Positions 8,995 to 18,772 of a DNA stretch of 64,000 nt are shown here, one piece after another. Positions within the stretch are counted from its first letter, which is position 1. Each line of letters begins with the position of its first letter. Under the pieces are notes generated by a model. It was not told where the DNA came from. It did no database searches and saw only the letters and a list, made by a program, of their open reading frames with translations. This DNA is from JBEVJK01 sp963791325 (lineage in GTDB: Bacteria > Pseudomonadota > Alphaproteobacteria > Rhizobiales > Rhizobiaceae), in contig CAWBRU010000006.1 of assembly GCA_963791325.1 (NCBI GenBank), positions 73,533 to 137,532 on the forward strand, in the 5' to 3' direction. The position numbers and the translations under genes are program-made.

Positions 8995-9717
8995 TTTTTC
9001 CTCCCAATGATGAGAACGCCCACTGTCTTCGTTGACTTAGAAGCCCCGAACCTACCATCGACCGGCATTTTTGTTAACTGCCAGGCGATACGGTGCGGCT
9101 TTTCTCGATGCCATCCGCAACTTTTGGGGCAATGAAGTTGAGGCCAACGTGCGGCTCGTCAGACCGAGTGCCATACCGTGCTCATTTTACGGCGGCATTG
9201 CGCGGTTAAACACCGCCATGCGCCATTCCTCAAGGGTCATGGCCGAGCACTCTTGGCTGTATCAGCTTCCGCAGCCTCGACTTGGCTCGCCGCTCAGCTC
9301 TTGGTAGTCCGGCATGACCCAACAGCCGGGCAACCCTTGGGCCCGATTCCGTAAACAACGCTCCCTGACGATGGCCTCGTCCGGTACCTGCAACGTCAGC
9401 AGCGGAAAGCGGGAACCAATGGTCTTGGTGGAGACCTGCTTCGGCTAACTGATGGGCAAGCCCAGCGGCCATAGCCGTCTCGGGATCTGGAACCCACATT
9501 CGCAACCGCAGTGATTGGACGCGTTGCGCGTTTGGTCACCGGCGGGTTGCGTCGTGATTTGTTGAGTGGTCGCAAAGCACAGTCGACAGGCAGGTGGCCC
9601 TCGATCCGGACTTCGTTCTAACGGCATCAGTCAAGCCGACGCTCCTGCGCGTCCGTAAGGTCGTAGGGTGGCCCTCCGTCGCACCGGATGCCGGCGACGC
9701 CGGCCAGTGAATCAAGG
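8995..9717. other. Intergenic region, degenerate
   Basis: About 720 bases without a supportable gene. On the reverse strand between about 9270 and 9460 one frame gives a coherent-looking stretch (LLTLQVPDEAIVRERC, then GCWVMPDYQELSGEPSRGC), which may be the end of a decayed gene. I do not recognise it and it has no start. Nothing else is evident. Confidence 0.35.
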
Positions 9718-10386
9718 TCACGGCGAGCGAACTTCAGGTTCGAAACGCTTGGTCGAACGATCTGCTGTCAAAGTATCCAGGATTTCATCCACTTTCTGCA
9801 CTCGGCAATAGCCGCCGAAAGCCTTCAGCGCCGTCTCGTGGCGCTCGGCGGTGTAGGTGGCACAGGCGTCCTGTGCGCAAACCATGTAATAGCCACGATC
9901 GGCGCCGTCGCGCACGGCCATGTCGACACACTGGTCGGTCAGGATGCCGGCCACCACGACGTTCTCGATGCTGAGGTTGCGCAACACATAGTCGATGTTG
10001 GTGGAGTTGAAGACCCCGGACGAGGTCTTGGGCAGCACGATGTCGTCACCCGCAGGCGTCACCGTCGGGATCATCTTTGCTTCCTCTGAGCCGCGCGCGA
10101 AATGGATGTTGGAGAGCTTGTGGTCGAGCGAGCGGTCGCGGCCGTCCTTCGTCAGCGACTCGATCACGGTATAGATGATCTCGCAGCCGGCCTTCCGCCC
10201 CTCGTCTATCAACTTCTTCGCCGCCGGCAGGGTGCGGCCGTGCATGACCTGCCAGTATTCTGGATGCTCGATGCGCTGCTTCTCCGTCAACTCTCCACGC
10301 TGCATGTCGATGATCAGGATCGCCGTGACGGATGGATCGAGTTGCTTGTCGCGCTTGAGCTGGAACGGATCGAAGACCACTGTCAT
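9718..10386 (-). CDS. Cysteine hydrolase, isochorismatase/nicotinamidase family
   Basis: An intact 222-residue amidohydrolase of the isochorismatase-like fold. The expected catalytic triad is present: Asp27 (LIIDMQRG), the Lys in VLPKTSSGVF, and the Cys in GILTDQCVDMAVRDG. Family members hydrolyse amides such as nicotinamide, ureidoacrylate, biuret or N-carbamoyl compounds; the substrate here cannot be read from sequence. GGGGAA precedes the ATG at good spacing. It is the last gene of the Liv-transporter/glutamine-synthetase-like operon, which suggests it releases ammonia or an amine from the imported compound. Its frame is clean, unlike the genes upstream of it. Confidence 0.86.
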   Translation of the reverse strand: MTVVFDPFQLKRDKQLDPSVTAILIIDMQRGELTEKQRIEHPEYWQVMHGRTLPAAKKLIDEGRKAGCEIIYTVIESLTKDGRDRSLDHKLSNIHFARGSEEAKMIPTVTPAGDDIVLPKTSSGVFNSTNIDYVLRNLSIENVVVAGILTDQCVDMAVRDGADRGYYMVCAQDACATYTAERHETALKAFGGYCRVQKVDEILDTLTADRSTKRFEPEVRSP

Positions 10387-10441
10387 GATGCATTCCCCGT
10401 CGGACCGACCGCGCAGACTATCGGCTGTCGCGCGGATGTCC

Positions 10442-11787
10442 TCAATAGAGTTCGAGATATTCGTTGACTTCCCAGTCGCTGACGTGGGCGTGGAAGCGGG
10501 CGAGCTCGAAGCGCTTTACCGCCGTGAAGACCCTCACGAAATCCTCGCCCAAGCTGCCTGCGCATGGCTTGGTCACGGCCTCGAGCGCGTCGAGCGCGGC
10601 ATCGAGCGTCTGCGGGAATTTTTCCAGCGCCGGGTTGTCCTCGCTGGTGGTATCGCGCGACTGGTCGCGCAGGCTGGCCTTGCCCTCGACGCCGAGCAGG
10701 CCGGCGGCGAGCACGGCGGACGCGAGCAGATAGGGATTGCAGGCCGCCGAGCCGCCGCGCATCTCGAGATGGGTGCGGTCGTCGCCGGTCGCCTTGACGC
10801 GCACCATCGCCGAGCGGTCCTGGTACGCCCCAGCTCACGTTGGACGGCGCGAAGGTGTAGGGCTTGACCCGGTGGTAGCAGTTCGGCGTCGGGTTGATCA
10901 GCGGCATCATCGCCGGTGCGTGCGCGAGGATGCCTTCGATGAAGGAGCGCGCCACGCGTCGAGAGTCCATCTCGGCCGATTGGCATCGAGGAAGGCGTTC
11001 TTGCCCGGTCTTGCGGTGCCACAGGCTGACATGGAGATGGCAGCCGCTGCCGGAATGGCCGGCGAAGGGCTTGGCCATGAAGGAGGCGATCAGTCCGCTG
11101 CGGTGGGCGAGCTCCTTCATGCCGTTCTTGAAGGCGAAGGCCTTGTCGGCGGCCGCGAGGTTCGTGCCCGGCGCCGTAGACTGGTCTCGAACTGCGAGCC
11201 GGCATACTCGCAATTGTGGGTGATGACGTCGATGCCATAGGCGCGCAGCGTCGGCACGAGCTGGTCGAGGAAGGGCGTGTATTGGTTGCGCACGGTGTGG
11301 AAGATGTGGATGCCTTCGAAGAGACGCTCCTTCGTCTCCGCGCGAAAGCAGGTAGTACTCGTATTCGTGGCCCATCATGACGTCGTAGCCGAGCGCGTTG
11401 GCGCGCTTGACCAGTTCGGAGAACACCCAGCGCGGCGCGGCGCGTTGCGGTTCGCCGTCGTCCCAGTAGCCGAGGCAGACGACGCTTGCCGTCTTCTCGC
11501 AGCCACGGGATGATCGCGCAGCGAGTCCGGGATCGGGAAAGAGCGCCTGGTCGGCGTAGTTGCGGTCGCCGTGCAGGCCGCTCGCCGGCACGACGTTGGA
11601 CGATGGTGTCGAGGCCGAGCACGCCGCCGTAGAAATTCAGGCCGCGGCGGGCGTAGCCCTCGACCTTGTCGATCGGCACGGTCTTGGAGCGCGAGACACC
11701 GTGCATGTCGGGCATCTCGAAGCGCAGATACTCGATTTCGTTCTTCTTCAGCGCGGCCATCAGGCCCGCGACCGGATCGTCGGCCAT
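10442..11787 (-). pseudogene. Glutamine synthetase-family ligase, frameshifted
   Basis: A glutamine-synthetase-like ATP-dependent ligase of about 445 residues. Conserved parts in order are LRFEMPDMHGVSRSKTVP, VPASGLHGDRNYAD, the Glu-rich substrate site MGHEYEYYL, the histidine loop GSGCHLHVSLW, NPTPNCYHRVKPYTFAPS, and a C-terminal domain ending ATGDDRTHLEMRGGS to YLELY. The start at 11787 is preferred because GAGGG lies six bases upstream. Several frame shifts split it; one extra base near 11601 is clear. Relatives with this architecture make gamma-glutamyl amides from amines as well as glutamine. Co-location with a Liv-type transporter and an amidohydrolase favours an amine-catabolic role, but this is inference. 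Confidence 0.8.
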
Positions 11788-11860
11788 CGTCATCCCTCAC
11801 ACTTCGATTGGTCCGAGACGGCGGCTCGGGTCGGCCGCCGCCCCGCTTCTGCAGCAACCG

Positions 11861-13047
11861 TCACGGCGCCGGAATCAAGCTCGGCGTCACCTCGGCGGCG
11901 AGCATCAGCTTCTGATCCTTGACGCCGATCATCGTCACCGTCTTCTGCGGCACGCGGCTGTCCGCGGGATAGGTGATCGAGCCGGTGATGCCGGGGTAGC
12001 CCTTGGTGGCGGCGAGCGCGTCGCGGATCTTGGCCGGATCTTCGGAGCCGGCGCGCTTGATGGCGTCGGCGATCAGGCCGACCGTGTCGTAGCCGAGCGC
12101 GGCGAAGGCATTCTCCGGATCGGTGCCGTAGGCCGCCTTGTAGTCGTTGTAGAACTTCTGGATCGCCGGCGTGGAATCCGTCGCCATATAGGCGTGCGTC
12201 GAGTAAGTAGACGTCGTTGGAGGCCTCGCCGCCGACCTGGATCAGCAGCGGCGTGTCGTAGCCGTCGCCGCCGACGATCGGCTGGGTGACGCCGGCCTGC
12301 CGCATCTGCTTGACGACCAGGCCGATGTCGTCGGGCATGGCCGCGACGTAGACGCACGTCGGGCTTGTCGCGCCGAGCGCCTTCAGCTTGGTGATCTGGG
12401 CGGTGAAGGACTTGTCGCCGGTCTTGTAGTCGTCGTCGCGCGATGATCTTGCCGCCGCCCTTGGTGAAGGCCTCCTCGAAATATTTGGCCAGCAGCGTCG
12501 TGTATTCCGTCGAGTTGTCGCGCAGCAGATAGACGTTCTTGCCGTTCAGCTTGTCCTTGCACGAATTCGGCGCCGGCCGCCGCCTGCACATTGTCGCCGA
12601 AGCAGGCGAGGAACATGTCGGTCGCCGATCTGGTCGGGCAGCTTGGGCGAGGTGGCGCCGGGCGTGACGAAGGGAACGCCGGCCTGCTGGAAGATCGGCC
12701 CCAGCGCCAGCACCGAGTCGGAATCGGTGAAGCCCAGGGCGACCGGCACCTTGTCCTGGTTGAGCAGCTGGCTCGCCGACGCTGGCGATCACCGTCGGGT
12801 CGGTCTTGGTGTCGTAGACGACGAGCTCGATCTGCTTGCCGTCGATGCCGCCTGCGTCGTTGATTTCCTTGGCCTTCAGCTTGGCGCCGTTGAGCGCCGG
12901 CGCGTCGAGCGAGGACAGCGCCCCGGTCACGTTGAACGGCGCGCCGATCTTGATGGTGTCTGCCTGCGCCGCGGCCGAGCCAGCCAGCGATAGTCCAAAT
13001 CCCGCGGCGAGCAACGCGCCTCGCCTGAAAATTCCAGTCCGTTTCAT
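11861..13047 (-). pseudogene. Liv-type amino acid/amide substrate-binding protein, frameshifted
   Basis: A periplasmic binding protein of the branched-chain amino acid/amide type (Peripla_BP_6). The ATG at 13047 follows AGAGGAG by nine bases and opens with a signal peptide (MKRTGIFRRGALLAAGFGL, cleavage near AAAQA). Typical segments are KIGAPFNVTGALSSLDAP, AKEINDAGGIDGKQIELVVYDTKTD, and near the end AFAALGYDTVGLIADAIKRA. The frame breaks several times; extra bases are clear near 12204, 12354 and 12438. It follows livM and precedes the ligase gene on the same strand. The protein is probably functional if those insertions are sequencing errors. Confidence 0.82.
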
Positions 13048-13076
13048 CGCAGTTACTCCTCTGGTGATTTCCTCTT

Positions 13077-14094
13077 TCAGAACCGAAAAGGCCCGAGCGC
13101 GAGCTCTCGGTCGCCCATGATGCCGCTCGGGCGGAAGATCATGACGAGAATGAAGATGACCCCGAGCACGATCTGGCTCGCCCCGTAGAGGGGCGGGAGC
13201 ACGAACGCGCCGAAGTCGATGCCGCGCTCGAGATTGCGCAGCACCTCGCTTGCGCAGCGTGACCACGATCACGCCGACCACTGCGCCGGTCAGGCTCTGC
13301 ATGCCGCCGATGACCAGCATGCGAGATCAGCGAGAAGGTGTAGGCCATGTAGAAGCTCGCCGGCGAGAACGAGCCGAGATAGTGGCCGTAGAGCGAGCCG
13401 CCGACGCCGGCGAAGAAGGCGCCGACCATGAAGGCGGAAAGCCGGGTCGGCAGCACCGATATGCCGATCGCCTGCGCGGCGATCGTGTCCTCGCGCACCG
13501 CGCGAAAGCGCCGGCCGATAGGGCGAGTAGACGATGCGCGCAAGCACGACGAGCGTCACGAACAGCCAGCCGACCGCCCAGGGCAGCGTGGTCTCGCAGC
13601 GGCACGCCGGTGAAGGTGCGGGCGCCGCGCGTGTAGTCGACGGCGTTGATCAGGACGACGTTGACGATGATCAGGAAGCCCAGCGTCGCCACCGAGACGA
13701 AGTAGCCCGAGAGCCGCATCAGCGGCGCGCCGACGACGAAGGCCAGGACCACGCAGACAAGCCCGGCCACGATGGTGGCCGGCAGGAAGGACAGGCTGAA
13801 GGCGGCGAGCCAGTCGGGCAGGTCGGGCAGGTAGGCGTGCTTTGCGGTGAGCGGACAGCGAGAGGATGCCGGAGACATAGGCGCCGACCGCGACGAAGCC
13901 GACATGGCCGAGCGAGAAGACGCCGGTGAAGCCGTTGGCGATGCCCATCGAGGTCGACCAGCACGGCGTTGATGCACATGACGATCAGCACGCGCACGAG
14001 GTAGTCGTTGACGAGGCGGGGCACCGCGAGCGTCACCGCCGCCACAGCGACGATCAGCGACGAGCAACGGCAGGAGCGCGGCCGGCCGGCTCAC
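13077..14094 (-). pseudogene. livM: Liv-type ABC permease LivM, frameshifted
   Basis: The second membrane subunit of the branched-chain-type ABC transporter, about 335 residues with some eight to nine membrane helices. Recognisable segments are FTGVFSLGHVGFVAVGAYVSG (N-terminal half), LSGYFVSVATLGFLIIVN, the regions around EDTIAAQAIGI and VIGGMQSLTGAVVGV, and the tail IFRPSGIMGDREL. The GTG start at 14094 overlaps the livH stop (GTGA). I traced seven single-base insertions, near 13251, 13321, 13520, 13595, 13855, 13950 and 14061; removing each restores the family sequence. No deletions or in-frame stops were needed, which argues for sequence error. Confidence 0.82.
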
Positions 14095-14996
14095 AGCTTC
14101 ACCTCCTGCGCGCGGTTCAGCAGGCCGTTCGGCCGGAAGAGCAGGAAGGCGATCAGGAGGGCGAAGACGATGGCGTCGCGATAGGGCGAGACCGCCGAGG
14201 GCAGGAAGGCGACGATGAAGACCTCGAGCGCGCCCAGCACGTAGCCGCCGAGCAAGCGCGCCGGCGATGCGAGCCGAAGCCGCCGATGATGGCGGCCACG
14301 AAGGCCTTGAGCAGCGGCGTGAAGCCCATGTCGGGCTCGACGATGCCCGACTGCGCCGCCCACAGCACGCCGGCGAGCCCGGCAAAGGCCGAGGCGATGG
14401 CGAAGGCGACGACGATCAGCCGGTTGACGTCGAGGCCGACCAGGTGGGCGGCGCCGAGATCCTCCGCCGCCGCGCGCATGCCGAGCCCGGCATCGGTGCG
14501 GGTCACGAACCAGCCGAGCAGCGGCAAGCGACACGCGCGGTCAGCACCACCGTCACCACGTTGATCTGCGGTGAAGGTGATCTGTCCGTCCATGAACTGG
14601 ATCGCCGCGTTCATCCAGGTCCGGGATCGGGAAGTTGCGCGGCGAGGAGGTGAAGATGAGGATGCCGAGATTCTCCAGGATGTAGGTGACCGCGAGGCTG
14701 GTCAGGAGCAGCGTCACGTCGGGCGCGCCGCGCACCGGCCGATAGGCGACCCGCTCGACGATGACGCCGGCCAGCGCCGCCAGCGACGATGCCGCCGAGC
14801 GCCGCCAGCCAGAAGGGAACGCCGAGCGACGCCGAGGACAAGCGTCGCGAAGGCACCGACCATCATCATGTCGCCATGGGCGAAGTTGGTCATGCGCAGG
14901 ATGCCGAACACCATCGAGAGGCCGATCGCCACCAGCGCGTAGAGGCTGCCGAGGCTGACCGCGTTGATCACCTGTTGGAGCGATGTAGAGGTCCAT
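14091..14996 (-). pseudogene. livH: Liv-type ABC permease LivH, frameshifted
   Basis: The first membrane subunit of the transporter, about 300 residues. It begins MDLYI, then after one extra base near 14981 continues QQVINAVSLGSLYALVAIGL and MVFGILRMTNFAHGDMMMVG, the signature of LivH. Later segments include VERVAYRPVRGAPDVTLLLT and, at the end, FALLIAFLLFRPNGLL. Further extra bases lie near 14569, 14535, 14527, 14269 and 14255. It starts three bases after the livF stop and its own stop overlaps livM, so the order livG-livF-livH-livM is tightly coupled. Confidence 0.82.
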
Positions 14997-14999
14997 AGT

Positions 15000-15758
15000 T
15001 CATTGGCTCGCCCCCAGATAGGCGGCGGCGACCTCGTTCGTAGTTCGCCTTCAGCTCGTGCGCATCGCCCTCGAGGCTCACCTCGCCCGTGCGCAGCACA
15101 TAGGCGCGGTCGGCCAGGTCGAGCGCCGCGGACATGTTCTGCTCGACCAGCAGCATGGTGACGCCGGCCTGCTTCAGCTCGGCAAGGTGCGCGAAGATCT
15201 GCTGCGACCAGGATCGGCGCGAGGCCGAGCGAGGGCTCGTCGAGGAGGAGGAGCTTCGGCCGCGCCATCAGCGCGCGGCCGAGCGCCAGCATCTGCTGCT
15301 CGCCGCCGGAGAGCGTGCCGCCTGCTGGCGGCATGCGCTCGCGCAGGATGGGAAAGAGGGCATAGACGCGGTCGCGGTCGTCGTCGATGCCGCTCCGGTC
15401 GGCACGCGCGGCGGCACCCAGCCGCAGGTTCTCCGCCACGGTCAGGGAGCCGAAGACGCGCGCGTCCTTCGGGCGAATGGGCGACGCCGAGCCGCACGAT
15501 CCGCGACGGCGGCAATCCGGTCGATGCGCTCGCCGAGGAAGCGAATCTCGCCGGTGCGCGGGCGGACCAAGCCCCGAAATGGTGCGCAGCATCGTGCTCT
15601 TGCCGGCGCCGTTGGCGCCGAGCAGCGCCACGACCTCGCCCGGTCGGACATGCAGGCTTACCCCGCGCAGCGCCGAGACCGCGCCATAGTTGACGCGAGG
15701 TTTGTCACCTCCAGCACCGGCGCCGCGGCCAGCTTTGCATTTGCGCCGCCTCAGGCAT
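15000..15758 (-). pseudogene. livF: Liv-type ABC ATPase LivF, frameshifted
   Basis: One of two cytoplasmic ATPases of the transporter, about 240-250 residues. Walker A reads GANGAGKST, the signature is LSGGEQQMLALGRALMARP and Walker B LLLLDEPSLGLAP; the segment MLLVEQNMSAALDLADRAYV follows. The end is KANYE then, after an extra base near 15045, EVAAAYLGAS and stop. The start codon overlaps the livG stop (ATGCCTGA at 15758-15751). Several frame changes interrupt it, but all ATPase motifs survive. Confidence 0.82.
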
Positions 15759-16538
15759 GGCCAAGATAGACCTCCCTGACACGCGGACTAGCCTGCACCT
15801 CGGCCGGCGTGCCCTCGAAGATGCGGCTCGCCATGGGCCAGCACCTGGATGCGCTCGCACAGGTTCATGATGAGGTCCATGTCGTGCTCGACCACGATGA
15901 CAGCGAGATCGTAGCGGCGGCGGACGTCATCGATCAGCCGCAGCAGTGAGCGTGTCTCCGACGCGTCCATGCCGGCCGCCGGCTCGTCGAGCATCAGCAG
16001 TCGCGGCCGCGTCGCCAGCGCCCGGACGAGCTCGAGCCGCCGCTGGTCGCCGTAGGGCAGGTCGCTGGCGCGGTCGTCGCGGCGGCGCGCCGAGACCGAC
16101 CAGGTCGAGCAGCTCGTCCGTCATCGCTTCCACGTCGCGCTCGGCACGGACGCGGCGCGGCGTGCCGAAAAGCGCATCGAGCATGTTGGTGCGGTGGCGC
16201 AGCTGCGCCGCCGCGCGCACATTCTCGGCAACGGAAAGGGCGGGAAGAGCCGCGTGCCCTGGAAAGTCCGGGCGATGCCGAGCCGCACGATCTCGGCGGC
16301 CGAACGGTGCTGATCGGCATACCGTCGAAAACAGAACCTCGCCCTGATCGGCCCGCAGGAAGCCGCTGACGAGATTGAAGAAGGTGCTCTTGCCGGAACC
16401 GTTCGGCCCGATCACGCCGACGATCTCGCCGCGCTGAACGGCGATCTCGTGATCCTTGAGGGCGACGAGACTGCGGAAGGATTTGGTCAGCCCCCGTGTT
16501 GCGAGCAGCGGAGCGGAGGAGGACGACGCAATCATCAC
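15751..16538 (-). pseudogene. livG: Liv-type ABC ATPase LivG, frameshifted
   Basis: The second ATPase of the transporter, about 255 residues and first gene of the operon. Walker A reads GPNGSGKSTFFNLVSGF, followed by the LivG-specific region around SVAENVRAAAQLRHRTNML, Walker B with LDEPAAGMDASET, and the switch His in VVEHDMDLIMNLCERIQVLAHG. It ends VYLGHA, as in the family, after an extra base near 15828. Either GTG at 16538 or ATG at 16535 can be the start. A 200-base divergent promoter region separates it from the RpiR regulator remnant. Confidence 0.82.
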
Positions 16539-16655
16539 CAGCCTTGCGTTTCAACTGATCCGCCATCCGCACGCATGCCCAAAGCGCGGCGCCAGCACCG
16601 GAATTGTCTGGTCCGCGATCTCAGGAGTGTCCGGCGGCAGAGCCCGTTCCCCTTC

Positions 16656-16667
16656 TTGCATTTGCAA
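16656..16667. promoter_or_regulatory. Inverted repeat, candidate operator between livG and the RpiR gene
   Basis: The sequence TTGCA-TT-TGCAA is a perfect 5-bp inverted repeat in the only divergent intergenic region of this operon. An AT-rich stretch (GTAATATTTGCG) follows about 45 bases later. RpiR regulators usually bind inverted repeats beside their own gene, so this is a reasonable operator candidate. No experimental or comparative support is available from the window. Confidence 0.35.
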
Positions 16668-16738
16668 CAAAAATTCCCTTACTGCCCACGCGGTGTCAAT
16701 GCTGTAATATTTGCGTTGGAGGCTCGCGGCAGGGGACG

Positions 16739-17130
16739 ATGGATAACGGCGAGGAAAGCACCCGCTCAGTTGCAGCACGCATCCGCCGCAGCCTCGGCCG
16801 GCCGACGCCGACCGAGCGACGCCCGGCTCTGACCCTTCTCGCAAGCTATCCGGTCGCTGGGTTGAAAACCGTCGCGCAATTCGCCGCCCGCGCCCATGTC
16901 AGCGGGCCTACGATCCTGCGTCTTGTCGCCAAGCTCGGCTTCGTTGGCTACCTCGATTTCCAGCAGGCCTTGCGCGACGAACTGGAACTGTGCCTGCAAC
17001 CCCCCTCGCCAAGGCACCGCCGGAATCAAGCGCTCCGCTACAACGGGACTTCTTGCTCCACCTATACACACGCCATCGTCGACAATATCGAGACGTCCGT
17101 CGCCGATGTTTTGATCGAGGATTTCGGTCG
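16739..17130 (+). pseudogene. RpiR-family regulator, truncated (no SIS domain)
   Basis: The ATG at 16739 follows AGGGGA closely and opens a typical RpiR helix-turn-helix domain: RIRRSLGRPTPTERRPALTL, VAQFAARAHVSGPTILRLVA, LGFVGYLDFQQALRDEL. Similarity continues through the linker (AIVDNIETSVADVLIEDF) with a frame slip near 17010, then stops near 17130. The sugar-isomerase (SIS) domain that senses the effector, normally about 150 residues, is missing; the next gene starts about 40 bases later. The original protein probably controlled the divergent Liv operon. As it stands it could bind DNA at best and not sense a ligand. Confidence 0.75.
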
Positions 17131-17171
17131 CGAGCAAGGCCCCAATGATAGCGCCTGCAAGGGAGGAAGCA

Positions 17172-17957
17172 ATGCAGCCCATGAAGCGCCGGCTGATCGC
17201 TCCGGACGAGCCCGATCCGGTCGTTGTGCGTCGAGCGAGCGGGCGCTCCCCCTTTTTTCTCACCTGCGACCACGCCGGGCGCCGCGTACCGAGGGCCCTG
17301 GGCGATATGGGTATGCCCGCCGCCGAATTCGAACGCCACATCGCGTGGGACATAGGCGCCGCTGCCGTTTCGCGCCTGATGTCGGAAGCGCTTGACGCAC
17401 CGCTGGTCGAGCAAGTCTATTCGCGCCTGGTGATCGACTGCAATCGCGATCCCTCGGTCGAGAGCGCGATGCCGGAAGTCAGCGAGCTGACCACGATTCC
17501 GGCCAATGTCTGCCTTTCGCAAGCGGCGAGAACGGCGAGGATCGAAGAGATTTTCGAGCCTTATCACGCTGTGATCGCGCGCCTACTCGAGAAGCGCACC
17601 CAGGATGGCCGCGAGACTATCCTGGTGGCGATGCATTCTTTTACCCCGGTGTTCAAGGGCTTCGTGCGGCCTTGGCACGTCGGGGTGCTCTACAATCGCA
17701 ATCCCGACGCTGCCCGAATCCTGTTTGACCTGTTCGAGAAGGAAGGAGACCTCGTCGTTGGCGACAACCAACCTTACCAAATCAGCGACGACACGGACTA
17801 CGGTATTCCTGTCCACGGCGAACGGCGCCGCATTCCCCATGTCGAGCTGGAAATCCGCCAGGATCTCATCGCCGACGAACGGGGACAGGCGGCTTGGGCT
17901 GAACGGCTGTGCCGGCTTCTTCCCAAGGCTCGGAATGCCTTGAACGGCAAGGGCTAG
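17172..17957 (+). CDS. N-formylglutamate amidohydrolase family protein
   Basis: An intact 261-residue protein of the FGase family (PF05013), which hydrolyses N-formylglutamate or related N-acyl amino acids with a metal-bound His/Glu site. Visible motifs are FFLTCDHAGRRVP near the N-terminus, HIAWDIGAAAVSR, VYSRLVIDCNRDP, MHSFTPVF and HVELEIRQDLI. The start at 17172 has GGGAGG six bases upstream; a start nine codons earlier has none. It lies directly after the truncated RpiR gene. Beside the Liv/ligase operon it may act on a gamma-glutamyl or formyl intermediate, but that is speculation. Confidence 0.88.
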   Translation: MQPMKRRLIAPDEPDPVVVRRASGRSPFFLTCDHAGRRVPRALGDMGMPAAEFERHIAWDIGAAAVSRLMSEALDAPLVEQVYSRLVIDCNRDPSVESAMPEVSELTTIPANVCLSQAARTARIEEIFEPYHAVIARLLEKRTQDGRETILVAMHSFTPVFKGFVRPWHVGVLYNRNPDAARILFDLFEKEGDLVVGDNQPYQISDDTDYGIPVHGERRRIPHVELEIRQDLIADERGQAAWAERLCRLLPKARNALNGKG

Positions 17958-18412
17958 TTTGACGCCGCCGGTTTCGATTCCGAGCGGATCGCGCGTCTGC
18001 GAGCAAGAATGGTCTATAGTTGCGCTTGGCCCGTGGCCCGCGCGTGACTCCGAGCTCGATCAGGGAGGTCTATCACACTGCGTGGGCGGGCGCTTCGCAC
18101 ATAGGCAGTTGTTTCGAGGAACAAGGCTGCTCGCCTGCGTGCGGGTTCGCCGTTTCGCATGGGCGGCAACACCACGCTCAATCCCCCAATGGCTCGGGGG
18201 CTTAAGCCTTTTGTCTGCGTCCAGCATGTGCGGTTTGCGGCGAGGCGACCAAATAGAGTCCAACCACCGAATCATTGGTCGTTTCGCGATCAGGACCGCT
18301 AATCGAGCTTTGCCAGCGATCGACCTCACAAAGGCCGCCGCAGGGTTTTCACTGCGGCGAGCCATGTCCTAGGCTTCACAGATTTATGAAGATCCGGTGC
18401 GCGTATAGGCTC
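17958..18412. other. Intergenic region, nothing recognised
   Basis: About 455 bases between the amidohydrolase and the H-NS-like gene, which end towards each other. No frame here has both a start signal and a recognisable protein. It should hold terminators for both genes, but I see no strong stem with a T run. Confidence 0.35.
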
Positions 18413-18772
18413 TCAGCGAATGCGGTACTTTTCCAGGCCGGCGCGATCGTCGACGCCCAGTTCCCTGGCCCATTTGGGAATAGCGCCTCGTCCCGAGTAC
18501 TCTTGGCCATGGGGGCCCCGGAACTGTGCCGCAACCTTCCTCCCAGAGCCATTGGCACGCCTCCGCGCGGTCCGAGCGCCAGCCTCATTGGACCGAACAT
18601 TCGTACCGGCACGCCGCGGCGCTGGATCACCCTCAGCACCCAGCCTGCCAAGCTCAGCTTGCAATTCCTTGATGCGCTTCCCCCGGATCTCGTCCATCCG
18701 TTTGGTCGCAAGAGAGACGAGCCTAGAGAGCTCGTCGAATGAGTATCCTGAAACATCAGGCAGTTTGGGCAT
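18413..18772 (-). CDS. H-NS family nucleoid-associated protein
   Basis: A 119-residue protein with the layout of H-NS-like proteins: an N-terminal coiled-coil region (LSRLVSLATKRMDEIRGK, RIKELQAELGRL), a basic flexible linker rich in Arg and Ala, and the C-terminal DNA-binding motif AAQFRGPHGQEYSGRGAIPK followed by WARELGV. AGGAGT precedes the ATG at proper spacing. Such proteins bind AT-rich, often horizontally acquired DNA and silence it. A second, shorter copy of the DNA-binding part lies at 38522-38860 with near-identical motif. Confidence 0.88.
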   Translation of the reverse strand: MPKLPDVSGYSFDELSRLVSLATKRMDEIRGKRIKELQAELGRLGAEGDPAPRRAGTNVRSNEAGARTARRRANGSGRKVAAQFRGPHGQEYSGRGAIPKWARELGVDDRAGLEKYRIR

